Source: Hoeflea sp.
GTDB taxonomy: Bacteria; Pseudomonadota; Alphaproteobacteria; Rhizobiales; Rhizobiaceae
Assembly (NCBI GenBank): GCA_020637795.1
Contig: JACKJT010000003.1
Span: 496,001 to 560,000, forward strand
Direction of reading: 5' to 3'
Length of the DNA: 64,000 bases
The stretch's first letter is position 1. Each line of letters opens with the position of its first letter. Shown here piece after piece: positions 17,797 through 26,344 of this stretch. The translations under genes and the position numbers were made by a program. The notes beneath the pieces were generated by a model that saw only the letters and a program-made list of their open reading frames with translations, searched no databases and had not been told where the DNA came from.

Positions 17797-17930
17797 ACTT
17801 TGCACGGATGTCCTCAAGCCGCAGAAACGACCGAGATTCGGCATCAAGGCCTGTTGTGAGCGGTCAACGACCCGCAATCCGGTATCCGGGAGGGCATCAG
17901 ACTACCCGCCCGCCGCCTCGAATGGGCAAT

Positions 17931-19298
17931 CTACGACCCATCGCCTCCATCGCCGGATGAAATGCCCAGCCGCCGCATTTTCTCATACAAGCCCTTGCGG
18001 GAAACGCCGAGGTTTTCGTAGGTCGGCTTCAAGGCGCCGCCATTGCGGCTGATCTCCGCCCTGATGACATCCCTTTCAAAGGCGTCCATCCGTTCCGAAA
18101 GACTGCCTGTTCCGATCTCGAGGCTTTGATCCGGCTCTGATCCGAAACCCGCCCACATACCCAGCACGAACCGGTCGGCAACGTTTCGCAATTCGCGCAC
18201 ATTGCCGGGCCAGTCGTGAGCGAGTAGCCCTGCTTCGATCTGGGGCGTGATATCGGGAATTTCTCGGCGGTACCGGGCACGGGCCTCGCGCGCCAGGTGG
18301 AAGAACAGCAGCGGGATATCATCCCGGCGTGCCCGGAGAGCCGGGATTTCCAGCGTGATCACGTTGAGCCGGTAGTAGAGGTCCGTGCGGAAAGCCGGGT
18401 TGTTGTTCAGATCGGCCTTGGTCGCCGCCACGAAACGCACGTCGAGCGGCACTTGCCGGTTCGACCCGAGCCGCTCGATCGACCTCTCCTCGATCGCGCG
18501 CAGCAGCTTGGCCTGCAAATCGATCGGCATCGATTCGATCTCGTCCAGGAACACGGTACCGCCATTGGCATGCTCGAGCTTTCCGATCCTGAGTTTCTGC
18601 GCCCCGGTGAACGCCCCCGCTTCGTGACCGAACAACTCGGACTCGAAAATGTCCGCCGGCAGCGCCGCGCAGTTGATGGCGACGAAATTCCCCTTGCGCC
18701 GCGGCCCGAAATCGTGGAGCGCCCGGGCCACCACCTCCTTGCCGGTTCCGGTCTCGCCGGTGATCAGCACATCGGCATCGGTGTCGGCGACGGCCGAGAT
18801 CTGCGCCCGCAACCGCTGGATGCCAGGGTTGCGGCCCACCAGCCGCGAGGAGAGATCGTCGCTGCCCTCGAGCGCATTGCGCAGAGACCGATTCTCAAGC
18901 ACCAGACGGCGTTTTTCGAGTGCCCGCTCGACCACCGAGAACAGGCGGTTAGCGGCAAACGGTTTCTCGATGAAGTCGTAGGCGCCGGCACGCATCGCTT
19001 CGACCGCCATCTGTACGTCGCCATGGCCGGTGATCAGCACCACCGGCATCGTCGGATCGATGCCCAGGATGCGCCGCATGAGCGTCAAGCCATCGATGCC
19101 GGGCATCCTGATGTCGGACACGACAACGCCATAGAGGTTGCGCAGAGGCAGATCGCCGACATCTTCCGCGCTTGAGTGGCAAACCACGCTCAGCCCCTCG
19201 AGCTCCAGCGATTGCTTGAGCGCATGCCGCAGGTCGGCATCGTCATCGACCAGATGCACAATCCTGTCTTGCAGCTTCAGCGCGGAACTGTCTTCCAA
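17931..19298 (-). CDS. dctD: DctD, sigma-54-dependent response regulator
   Basis: A 455-residue NtrC-family activator. Receiver domain (residues 1-125): acidic pocket VDDD at 17-20, phospho-acceptor Asp62 in SDIRMPGIDG and the conserved lysine in IEKPF. AAA+ domain: Walker A GETGTGKE at 181-188, sigma-54-contact loop GAFTGA at 228-233, Walker B GGTVFLDEIE. The C-terminal Fis-type HTH ends ...YENLGVSRKGLYEKMRRLGI. It should activate dctPQM from the adjacent sigma-54 promoter when phosphorylated by DctB, encoded immediately upstream (66 bp). All catalytic residues are intact. Confidence 0.92.
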   Translation of the reverse strand: MEDSSALKLQDRIVHLVDDDADLRHALKQSLELEGLSVVCHSSAEDVGDLPLRNLYGVVVSDIRMPGIDGLTLMRRILGIDPTMPVVLITGHGDVQMAVEAMRAGAYDFIEKPFAANRLFSVVERALEKRRLVLENRSLRNALEGSDDLSSRLVGRNPGIQRLRAQISAVADTDADVLITGETGTGKEVVARALHDFGPRRKGNFVAINCAALPADIFESELFGHEAGAFTGAQKLRIGKLEHANGGTVFLDEIESMPIDLQAKLLRAIEERSIERLGSNRQVPLDVRFVAATKADLNNNPAFRTDLYYRLNVITLEIPALRARRDDIPLLFFHLAREARARYRREIPDITPQIEAGLLAHDWPGNVRELRNVADRFVLGMWAGFGSEPDQSLEIGTGSLSERMDAFERDVIRAEISRNGGALKPTYENLGVSRKGLYEKMRRLGISSGDGGDGS

Positions 19299-19364
19299 TG
19301 GCGGGCTCCTCCCGGCTTTATATTTGCAATGCCTGAAATCATGAAGCCGCCATCTTGTCCAGCA

Positions 19365-21161
19365 TCACACGGCTGCGCTGGCGGAAGTCGGAAGCAATTT
19401 GCCCTCAGGCATTTCATCCGGGCCATCTGCGGCCTGCAAATCGATCGTGAAGCAGGCGCCGCCCTCGGGCCGGTTCGATACCGTGATCGTGCCGCCGAAA
19501 TCCCGGATGATATTGTCCACGATGGAAAGCCCGATTCCGATCCCCTCACCGACCCCCTTGGTGGTGAAGAACGGCTCGAACACCTTGTGCAACCGCTCAG
19601 GCTCGATCCCCGGACCGTTGTCGATGACGGTCACCAACACGCGATCCCCTTCCCGCCGGGCGTCGATCTCCACTCGCGCGTCGGCGCGTCCCGACAAGGC
19701 GTCGATCGCGTTGTTGACGAGGTTGACGAACACCTGTCCAAGCCTGATCCGGCCGCCCAGCACATGAACACCCGATACGCCCGCGCCGACATGGATGTCG
19801 GCGATGCCCGCTGCACGCGCCCGCGGGCGCGCCAGCAGCAACGCCTCATCGATGATCGTGCCCAGCGGAACCGGCCCGATGCTGGCGCCCGGTTTGCGCG
19901 AGAAGGACAGCAATGTCCTTGACAGTTCGGCCATCCGTTCAACCAGGCCGTTGATGCGCGACAGGTTGCCCGAGACCTCGGACAGCGCACCACGGTCAAG
20001 AAACCGAAGCGCATTGTCCGCATAGGATCGGATCGCGGCCAGCGGCTGATTGTATTCATGGCTCAAGGCCGTCGACATCTGCCCGAGTGCGGCAAGCTTT
20101 GCGGTTTGAACCAGCTCATCCTGCGTCTTGCGCAATCGCTCTTCCGCCTCGCGGCGAACCTGGACTTCCTTGCTGAGCGTCTGGTTTGTGATCGACAGCG
20201 CCCGCGTACGATCCCTTACCACCCGTTCGAGTCGAAGCGCGATCGCCCGGTCGGTGCGGGCCTTGATGGTCAGCCCCTCGTTTCGCCGAAGCACGACCAG
20301 GGCAATCATGCCGGCCAGCAGACTGATCAGGGTTGCGATCGTGGCTGCACTCAGTCGCGCCGCGGCAACCGGCGCAGGGTCGGCGAGCACATGCAAATCC
20401 CACTCGAGCAACGGCAAGCGGCGCACCAGATCCAGCCGGTCTTCAAACCGGCCATCGATCAGGTAGCGATCAACCCCTCCCGTCTGGCGCAAGTCCGAGA
20501 GCGATTTGAGCCGCCAGTCGGGATCATTGGCCAGAAACACGGTGCCGCTCTTGTCGGTCACGAAAATGCGGCGCGCCGATAGTGCCCATGCAGCCTCGAC
20601 CCGATAGAAATCGACATAGACGATGACAACGCCTGTGAACTTTCCCTCGCGGCGCACGCCGGAAGAAAAGGCATAGGTCCGTTCGCCCCGGTCGTTTGAA
20701 AGGGCAGCCCGGCCGAGCCGGCCTTGCATGGCGGCTTCGATAAGTTGCGGCAGACCTTCGGACCGCTCGGCAACCGAGCCGCGGGCGTTTGCCAGCATTT
20801 CTCCATCCGGAAAGAAAAATGCCACATCCATCGCCGCCGACATGCTGCTTGTGACTTCCGCCACCCGGCGTGCATCAATGGACTGGGCGTTGCCCTCGAC
20901 ATCCCGCACAAAGAGGGCCCGGATCGACGATTGGCGCGCCAACAGCGGTGGCAGCAAGCGGTATTTGTCGAGAACCCCGGAGAGAATCTCGGTCTGCACC
21001 GACAACGTCTCTCCCGCCTTCTGCATGACGTCCGAAAGCGCCCGCTCCTTGGCCGAACTGACCGACCATGCAACGATAATGGCCGACAGGATCGCCCAGA
21101 CGACAAAAAGACCGATTCTGGTCAGACGGAATTGTTTCTCGATGGCGACGCGCGATTGCAT
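19365..21161 (-). CDS. dctB: DctB, C4-dicarboxylate sensor histidine kinase
   Basis: A 598-residue membrane sensor kinase. A first transmembrane helix (about 16-34) is followed by a periplasmic double-PAS-like sensor (about 40-270) and a second helix (about 271-292). After a coiled-coil linker (310-355) comes the phospho-acceptor His368 in ALSHEYNQPLAAIRSYADNA, a form of the H box typical of DctB. The ATPase domain shows the N box (FVNLVNNAIDA), the G1 box (VIDNGPGI) and the G2 box (GEGIGIGLSI). It phosphorylates DctD in response to dicarboxylates. The 311-bp inverted-repeat element lies directly upstream of its start. Confidence 0.92.
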   Translation of the reverse strand: MQSRVAIEKQFRLTRIGLFVVWAILSAIIVAWSVSSAKERALSDVMQKAGETLSVQTEILSGVLDKYRLLPPLLARQSSIRALFVRDVEGNAQSIDARRVAEVTSSMSAAMDVAFFFPDGEMLANARGSVAERSEGLPQLIEAAMQGRLGRAALSNDRGERTYAFSSGVRREGKFTGVVIVYVDFYRVEAAWALSARRIFVTDKSGTVFLANDPDWRLKSLSDLRQTGGVDRYLIDGRFEDRLDLVRRLPLLEWDLHVLADPAPVAAARLSAATIATLISLLAGMIALVVLRRNEGLTIKARTDRAIALRLERVVRDRTRALSITNQTLSKEVQVRREAEERLRKTQDELVQTAKLAALGQMSTALSHEYNQPLAAIRSYADNALRFLDRGALSEVSGNLSRINGLVERMAELSRTLLSFSRKPGASIGPVPLGTIIDEALLLARPRARAAGIADIHVGAGVSGVHVLGGRIRLGQVFVNLVNNAIDALSGRADARVEIDARREGDRVLVTVIDNGPGIEPERLHKVFEPFFTTKGVGEGIGIGLSIVDNIIRDFGGTITVSNRPEGGACFTIDLQAADGPDEMPEGKLLPTSASAAV

Positions 21162-21173
21162 CGCCGGACTTTA

Positions 21174-21484
21174 GAGCCAATCATCTTTAGCTGGAAGCAA
21201 TTTGGTGGACAGGATTTTTCGTGCCAACTAGGAAAAACCGCAAGCGCGATGCAGCGCATCGTGCGAGGATTTTGACGACGCTGGCGCGGAAAAGACGTCC
21301 AAGCCTGGCCAAACCGGAAGGCTGGCCGAAAAGTACGATCCATCGCAATCGTCTGGACTTGGTCTTTCGCGCTCTGGACTGCGTCGCGCGAGGCTAACGG
21401 CGCTCGCGCCGCGTCGCCTCCCGCTCCTGGCCAGATCACGAAATCCCGGCGTCCAAACGATTCCATCTAAAGATGATTGGCTCC
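21174..21484. repeat. 311-bp element bounded by perfect 17-bp terminal inverted repeats
   Basis: GAGCCAATCATCTTTAG (21174-21190) and its exact complement (21468-21484) border the whole intergenic gap between dctB and the DUF533 gene. Sequence similarity of the two arms continues inward imperfectly for about 30-45 nt (TGGAA...TTTGG...GGATTT..CGTG on both arms). No transposase or open reading frame with coding character is inside, and I could not identify a target-site duplication. It could be a MITE-like or other dispersed intergenic element, or a long cruciform-forming regulatory sequence. Confidence 0.65.
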
Positions 21485-21488
21485 AGGT

Positions 21489-22187
21489 TCAGACCTTTGC
21501 AGCCGCAACTGTTGCCTCGATATGGTCGACCAGGGGGTCGGCAAGTCCGAGACGGCCCGCCAGGAGATCAAGGAACCCGCGCTCGGCCCGGGTGTCGGGA
21601 TCTATCGCAAGCCGCGCGGCGGTAAACATCTCGACCTTCTGGGCTTCGCTCGACGCTGCGGCAATGATGCAGTCCATGTCGACAGGCTTGGACAGTTCAT
21701 CGTCGAGGAAAGCGATTGCGTCCTCGCCCAGTCCCGACAGGGCAAGCTTGTCGTGAATGCGGGCGCGCTCGGCATCATCGACATGGCCGTCCGCCCGTGC
21801 CGCGGCAATCATGACCCTGATCAGCGAAAGCGCGAAGTCGCTATCCACATGCGCCGGCTCTGCCGAGAAATCCGAGTCCGATGGCGGCGCCAGCATTTCA
21901 GGTTGCTTCGCAGCCTCCCCGCCACCCGGTGCCTTGCCGGCCTGGTAGTTCTTCCAGGCCTGGTAGCCAAGGCCGGCAATCGCGGCCATGCCCCCAAGCT
22001 TCAGAGCCGAACCGCCGATCGCCCGGCCTGTTCCCGTCCCGAGAAGCACCGCGACAATCGCGCCTGTCGCAAGCGGATTTTCCTTGGCAAGCTGGGTGGC
22101 CTTGCTGGCCTGGTCGCGCACGGTTCCCTGGGTGCCGGGAATGTTGGAGCCGAGAAACTGGTCAAGCAGGGCTTTGGGATCGAACAT
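21489..22187 (-). CDS. DUF533/TerB-like inner-membrane-associated protein
   Basis: A 232-residue protein. The N-terminus contains a segment ENPLATGAIVAVLLGTGTGRAIGGSALKLGGMAAIAGLGYQAWKNYQ typical of DUF533 proteins, followed by a proline/acidic linker (about 92-118) and a C-terminal helical domain resembling the TerB fold (ALSLIRVMIAAARADGHVDDAERARI, with the acidic DGHVDDAE loop). Proteins of this type are common in proteobacteria, but the biochemical role is unknown and tellurite resistance should not be assumed. The ATG at 22187 gives the family start MFDPKALLDQFL. Confidence 0.8.
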   Translation of the reverse strand: MFDPKALLDQFLGSNIPGTQGTVRDQASKATQLAKENPLATGAIVAVLLGTGTGRAIGGSALKLGGMAAIAGLGYQAWKNYQAGKAPGGGEAAKQPEMLAPPSDSDFSAEPAHVDSDFALSLIRVMIAAARADGHVDDAERARIHDKLALSGLGEDAIAFLDDELSKPVDMDCIIAAASSEAQKVEMFTAARLAIDPDTRAERGFLDLLAGRLGLADPLVDHIEATVAAAKV

Positions 22188-22299
22188 GATGGTGGGTCCT
22201 TGTCTTCCTCGATGTGGCAGCGCCATCCGGCCGCTTCCACGCTAAGATAGGAATTCAGGAATCCGCTTTCAAACGGTTCTCAGGCCGCAAGAGCCCGAA

Positions 22300-22324
22300 C
22301 GGCGGCCATCCACGATGACCGCCG
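22300..22324. terminator. strong stem-loop between DUF533 and KDPG aldolase genes
   Basis: CGGCGGCCATC (22300-22310), loop CAC, GATGACCGCCG (22314-22324): an 11-position stem with one mismatch-like position. It lies downstream of the aldolase stop (22363) on the minus strand. The following T-content is weak, so termination efficiency is uncertain. Confidence 0.5.
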
Positions 22325-22362
22325 CTCAACAAACCCGGCATAAGATTCTTCGGATGGCGGCC

Positions 22363-23001
22363 TTAAGCCGCGAGCCGCGACGCTTCCATCGCCAGCCGCG
22401 TGATGCCGTCCCAATCGCCTGCCTCGACCAGCGCATTGGGCGCGACCCACGAACCGCCGACGCAGACCACATTCGGCAGCGAGAGATAGTCGCGCGCATT
22501 GTCCGGCGTGATGCCGCCGGTCGGGCAGAACAGCATTCCGGCCAGCGGTGATGAAAGCGACTTCAGGTAGGCAGCACCGCCGGCCTGTTCGGCCGGGAAG
22601 AACTTGAGGACCTCGTAGCCTTCTTCCCTGAGCGCCATCACTTCGCTTGGGGTCGCAGCGCCCGGCAACAGCGGCACCGGCGACTTGCGAGCGACATCCA
22701 GCAGTTCAAGCGTCGTACCGGGTGAGACGATGAACTGCGATCCGGCCTCGACCGCCTGGTGATACTGCTTCGCATTGAGCACCGTGCCGGCGCCGGGAAC
22801 CGCACCCTCGACCTCATCGGCCACCGCGCGAATGGCCTCCAGCGCCACCGGCGTCCGCATGGTGATCTCGATGGCCTTCAGGCCGCCTGCGACCAGTGCG
22901 CGCGCCAGCGGCACCGCATGGGCGAGATCCTTGATGACGAGCACGGGCACCACAGGCTGCAATTTCAGAATGGAAATGAGGGCTTGGGTTTTTTCGCCCA
23001 T
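22363..23001 (-). CDS. eda: 2-dehydro-3-deoxy-6-phosphogluconate aldolase
   Basis: A 212-residue class I KDPG/KHG aldolase, which cleaves KDPG to pyruvate and glyceraldehyde-3-phosphate in the Entner-Doudoroff pathway. Signatures: VPVLVI at the N-terminus, the catalytic glutamate in AIEITMRTP, GAGTVLN, the Schiff-base lysine in VLKFFPAEQAGG and PTGGI near the C-terminal phosphate site. The start at 23001 has an AAAGGAC ribosome site. No edd or zwf gene is adjacent, so it stands alone here. Confidence 0.93.
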   Translation of the reverse strand: MGEKTQALISILKLQPVVPVLVIKDLAHAVPLARALVAGGLKAIEITMRTPVALEAIRAVADEVEGAVPGAGTVLNAKQYHQAVEAGSQFIVSPGTTLELLDVARKSPVPLLPGAATPSEVMALREEGYEVLKFFPAEQAGGAAYLKSLSSPLAGMLFCPTGGITPDNARDYLSLPNVVCVGGSWVAPNALVEAGDWDGITRLAMEASRLAA

Positions 23002-23134
23002 GGCGCTTGTCCTTTCGCGTCATCAACTGGAGCGCTCGGAATAGCCTTTCGTCCAGGCCTTGTCCATGCCGCCGGACCCGGCGGGCGCCACAGACCGATT
23101 GCGGGATTTGCCCGAACGCGCTATTCCCGCAGAC

Positions 23135-24076
23135 ATGAAGACACCTGTAAAAACACCCGTTCCGAACCAGCCGGTCGTGGTCGCCGCGCTTTACCATTTT
23201 GCACGCCTGGCAGGGCACGAAGCACTGCAGCCGCCGCTCGCCGAATTGTGCGAGGAACAGGGCGTCAAGGGCACCTTGCTGCTGGCCCGCGAAGGCGTCA
23301 ACGGCACCATCGCCGGCTCCCGTTCCGCCATTGAAGCGGTGCTCGCGCATCTTCGGGCAATTCGCGGTCTCGAAACGCTGGAGCACAAGGAAAGCAGCGC
23401 CCACAGGATGCCGTTCAGGCGCATGAAGGTGCGGCTGAAGAAGGAAATCGTCACGATGGGCGTTCCCGACATCGACCCTCTGGAGGGCGTGGGCGCCTAT
23501 GTCGATCCGGCGGACTGGAACAAGCTGATCTCAGACCCCGACACGATTCTGATCGACACCCGCAACGATTACGAAGTCGGCATCGGCACGTTCAAGGGAG
23601 CCATCAATCCCGAGACCCAGACCTTCCGGGAGTTCCCGGGCTGGGTGGAGAGAGCCGGAATCGAAGACAAGAGCAAGCCCATCGCCATGTTCTGCACCGG
23701 CGGCATCCGTTGCGAGAAGGCAACCGCGTTCATGCGCGCCCAGGGCTATGAGAATGTCTATCATCTCAAGGGCGGCATCCTGAAATACCTCGAGAATGTT
23801 CCGGAAGAGGAAAGCCTCTGGCAGGGTTCCTGCTTTGTCTTTGACGAACGCGTCGCGGTTACCCACGGCCTGCGCGAAGGCGACGAGATTCTGTGCAGAG
23901 CCTGCCGCAATCCGGTAACCCCCGAAGAGCAGGCGTCGCCGCTCTACGAGGAAGGCGCTTCCTGCCCCCACTGCTACCACAGCCGCAGCGAGGAAGATCG
24001 CGTCCGCTTCCGCATGCGCCACCGCCAGATGCTGGCCGAACGTGCGGCCGCGCGCGCCGACGCTGAAAACGCATGA
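23135..24076 (+). CDS. trhO: tRNA uridine(34) hydroxylase TrhO (rhodanese family)
   Basis: A 313-residue protein of the YceA/TrhO family, which installs 5-hydroxyuridine at the wobble position of certain tRNAs. An N-terminal acylphosphatase-like domain (LLLAREGVNGTIAG, KVRLKKEIVTMG) is followed by a rhodanese domain with LIDTRNDYEVGIGTFKGA and the active-site cysteine in MFCTGGIRCEKA. A C-terminal zinc-binding-like segment contains CRACRNP and CPHCYH. The ATG at 23135 gives the usual domain start; earlier starts, including a TTG at 23060, add unmatched residues. Its stop overlaps the next start by ATGA. Confidence 0.9.
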   Translation: MKTPVKTPVPNQPVVVAALYHFARLAGHEALQPPLAELCEEQGVKGTLLLAREGVNGTIAGSRSAIEAVLAHLRAIRGLETLEHKESSAHRMPFRRMKVRLKKEIVTMGVPDIDPLEGVGAYVDPADWNKLISDPDTILIDTRNDYEVGIGTFKGAINPETQTFREFPGWVERAGIEDKSKPIAMFCTGGIRCEKATAFMRAQGYENVYHLKGGILKYLENVPEEESLWQGSCFVFDERVAVTHGLREGDEILCRACRNPVTPEEQASPLYEEGASCPHCYHSRSEEDRVRFRMRHRQMLAERAAARADAENA

Positions 24077-25317
24077 GCCCCAGCAGGATCATCATTGTTG
24101 GCGGCGGAGTGGTCGGCATCGCCACGGCCGCGCTGCTGGCGGAAGCCGGGCACAAGGTCACCGTGATTGATCGATCCGGCCTGGCGCAGGAAGCCAGCAA
24201 GGGCAATGCCGCCGCACTCGCGTTCTCCGACATCATGCCGCTGGCTTCGCCGAAGATCCTGCTCAAGGCGCCGAAATGGCTCATGGATCCGCTCGGGCCG
24301 CTGACCATTCGCCCCTCCTATCTGCCGCGGCTCACGCCCTGGCTATGGCAATTCTGGAAGGCCAGTCTTCCCGCCCGCTACCGGGCTTCGATTGAAACCC
24401 AGACAGCGCTGATGCGGCTTGCAGAAGCCGAGATGATGGCACTGGTCGACCGCGCCGGCATTGCCGGCATGGTGCGCCATGACGGCTCGCTGGAACTTTA
24501 CGAAAGCGAAGCCGAGCTCAACGCCGCTTCTGCCGGATGGCGGCAGCGCGAACAGGCCGGCATCGCCTTCGAACATGTCCGCGGCGAGAGGCTGGCCGAA
24601 CTTCAGCCGGGCCTGTCATCGCGCTTCGTCGCCGGCACCTTCGTGCCCGGCTGGAAGACCGTGTCCGAGCCGCAGGCCTTTGCCCTGGCGCTCTGGGCCC
24701 ATGCGGAACGCTGCGGGGCAACCTTCGAGAAGGCCGAGGTTGCCGGGCTGCAGCGCTCCGCAACAGGCCCCTCTGTCAGGCTTGCCGACGGCACCACTCG
24801 CGACGCCGACCGCATCGTCATCTGCGCCGGCGCCTGGTCGACGCGCCTGATCAACCCGGTCACACGGCTGCGTATTCCGCTCGACACCGAGCGCGGCTAC
24901 AACACGACTCTTCCCAAGGGCGCGTTCGATCTCAAGCGGCAACTGATCTTCGGCAATCATGGATTCGTCATGACGCCCCTGGAAACCGGTGTCCGGGTCG
25001 GCGGCGCGGTCGAACTCGGCGGTCTCGACCTCCCACCCAATTACGCCCGCTCGAAATCCATGCTTGAGAAGGCGGCAACCTTCCTGCCCGGATTGAACAC
25101 CGCCGGCGGCGTGGAATGGATGGGATTCCGGCCTTCGCTTCCCGACAGCCTCCCGGTGATCGGCGCCCTGCCCGAGGATCCGCCAATCCTGCTCGGCTTC
25201 GGCAACGGCCATCTCGGCTTGACCCAGGCAGCGGCCATGGGACGGTTGATCACCGATCTGGTGGGCCACCGGACTCCGAGTATTGACATTGCCGCCTGCC
25301 GGCCCGACCGTTTTTGA
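24073..25317 (+). CDS. FAD-dependent D-amino-acid dehydrogenase-like oxidoreductase (possible D-hydroxyproline dehydrogenase)
   Basis: A 414-residue DadA-type flavoprotein. The Rossmann motif is IIVGGGVVGIATAALLAEAGHKVTVIDR and the C-terminal FAD contact includes ILLGFGNGHLGLTQAAAMG. Relatives oxidise D-amino acids and pass electrons to the respiratory chain. It sits 22 bp before a 4-hydroxyproline epimerase gene, so oxidation of cis-4-hydroxy-D-proline to the cyclic imine is the most economical inference. It overlaps trhO by 4 nt, so the catabolic pair is apparently translated behind a tRNA-modification gene. No hydroxyproline deaminase or ketoglutarate semialdehyde dehydrogenase gene is visible nearby. 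Confidence 0.85.
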   Translation: MSPSRIIIVGGGVVGIATAALLAEAGHKVTVIDRSGLAQEASKGNAAALAFSDIMPLASPKILLKAPKWLMDPLGPLTIRPSYLPRLTPWLWQFWKASLPARYRASIETQTALMRLAEAEMMALVDRAGIAGMVRHDGSLELYESEAELNAASAGWRQREQAGIAFEHVRGERLAELQPGLSSRFVAGTFVPGWKTVSEPQAFALALWAHAERCGATFEKAEVAGLQRSATGPSVRLADGTTRDADRIVICAGAWSTRLINPVTRLRIPLDTERGYNTTLPKGAFDLKRQLIFGNHGFVMTPLETGVRVGGAVELGGLDLPPNYARSKSMLEKAATFLPGLNTAGGVEWMGFRPSLPDSLPVIGALPEDPPILLGFGNGHLGLTQAAAMGRLITDLVGHRTPSIDIAACRPDRF

Positions 25318-25339
25318 AACCCCGTAGTGAGAGCAAGCC

Positions 25340-26344
25340 ATGGCGCGCAATCGTTTCTTCTGCATCGACGGTCACACCTGCGGCAACCCGGTCCGCGTCG
25401 TCACCGGCGGCGGGCCGCAGCTTGACGGCGCAACCATGCTCGAACGCCGCGCGCACTTTCTCGCAGAGTATGACTGGATCCGCACCGGGCTGATGTTCGA
25501 GCCGCGCGGCCACGACATGATGTCGGGCGCCATCCTCTATCCGCCAACGCGCGCGGATTGCGACATAGCTTTCCTGTTCATCGAGACCTCCGGATGCCTG
25601 CCGATGTGCGGCCATGGCACCATCGGCACGGTGACGATGGCGATCGAGAACGGACTTGTCAGCCCGCGCGAGCCGGGCGTCCTGGCGATCGACACGCCGG
25701 CCGGCCGGATCGTCGCCCGTTATCAGCAGTCCGGCCGCAAGGTCACCGAAGTGCGGCTCACAAATGTTTCGGCCTTCCTGCATTCAACCGGCATCAAGAC
25801 CTGGTGCGAAGGACTGGGCGAGATCACGGTGGATGTCGCCTATGGCGGCAATTTCTACGCCATCGTCGATGCGCAGGAAAATTTCGCCGACATGGCGGAC
25901 TTCTCGGCCGCGGATCTCGTCCGTATGAGCCCGGCCCTCAGAGAGCGCATCAACAGCGAGCACGAGTTCGTCCATCCGGAAAAGCCCGATATCCGCGGGC
26001 TCAGCCATATCCTCTGGACCGGAGCGCCGACCCGGCCCGAGGCCCACGCCCGCAACGCCGTCTTCTATGGCGACAAGGCCATCGACCGCTCGCCCTGCGG
26101 CACCGGGACATCGGCCCGCATGGCGCAATGGGCGGCGAAAGGCAAGCTCAAGCCCGGCGATGACTTCGTCCACGAGAGCATCATCGGATCGCTCTTCCAC
26201 GGCCGGGTCGAGGCTGCAGCCGAAGTGGCGGGCAAGCCCGCGATCATTCCATCGGTCGCCGGCTGGGCTGTCGAAACAGGACTGAACACCATCACCATCG
26301 ATGACGAGGAAGACCCTTTCGCCCACGGTTTCGTGGTTCGATGA
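25340..26344 (+). CDS. 4-hydroxyproline 2-epimerase (proline racemase family)
   Basis: A 334-residue cofactor-independent racemase-family enzyme. Both catalytic cysteines are present: Cys90 in GCLPMCGHGT and Cys253 in RSPCGTGTSA. Two cysteines argue for an epimerase and against the trans-3-hydroxyproline dehydratase branch, which has Thr in the second position. It converts trans-4-hydroxy-L-proline to cis-4-hydroxy-D-proline, the substrate of the adjacent flavoprotein. The gene has a GAGAGCAAG ribosome region and ends back-to-back with the beta-glucosidase gene with no gap. No transporter for hydroxyproline is next to it. Confidence 0.88.
   Translation: MARNRFFCIDGHTCGNPVRVVTGGGPQLDGATMLERRAHFLAEYDWIRTGLMFEPRGHDMMSGAILYPPTRADCDIAFLFIETSGCLPMCGHGTIGTVTMAIENGLVSPREPGVLAIDTPAGRIVARYQQSGRKVTEVRLTNVSAFLHSTGIKTWCEGLGEITVDVAYGGNFYAIVDAQENFADMADFSAADLVRMSPALRERINSEHEFVHPEKPDIRGLSHILWTGAPTRPEAHARNAVFYGDKAIDRSPCGTGTSARMAQWAAKGKLKPGDDFVHESIIGSLFHGRVEAAAEVAGKPAIIPSVAGWAVETGLNTITIDDEEDPFAHGFVVR

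Noticed and set aside
17853..17880. A DctD-binding dyad upstream of dctP
   Set aside because: Only a loose palindrome; noted with the promoter but not listed as a separate site.
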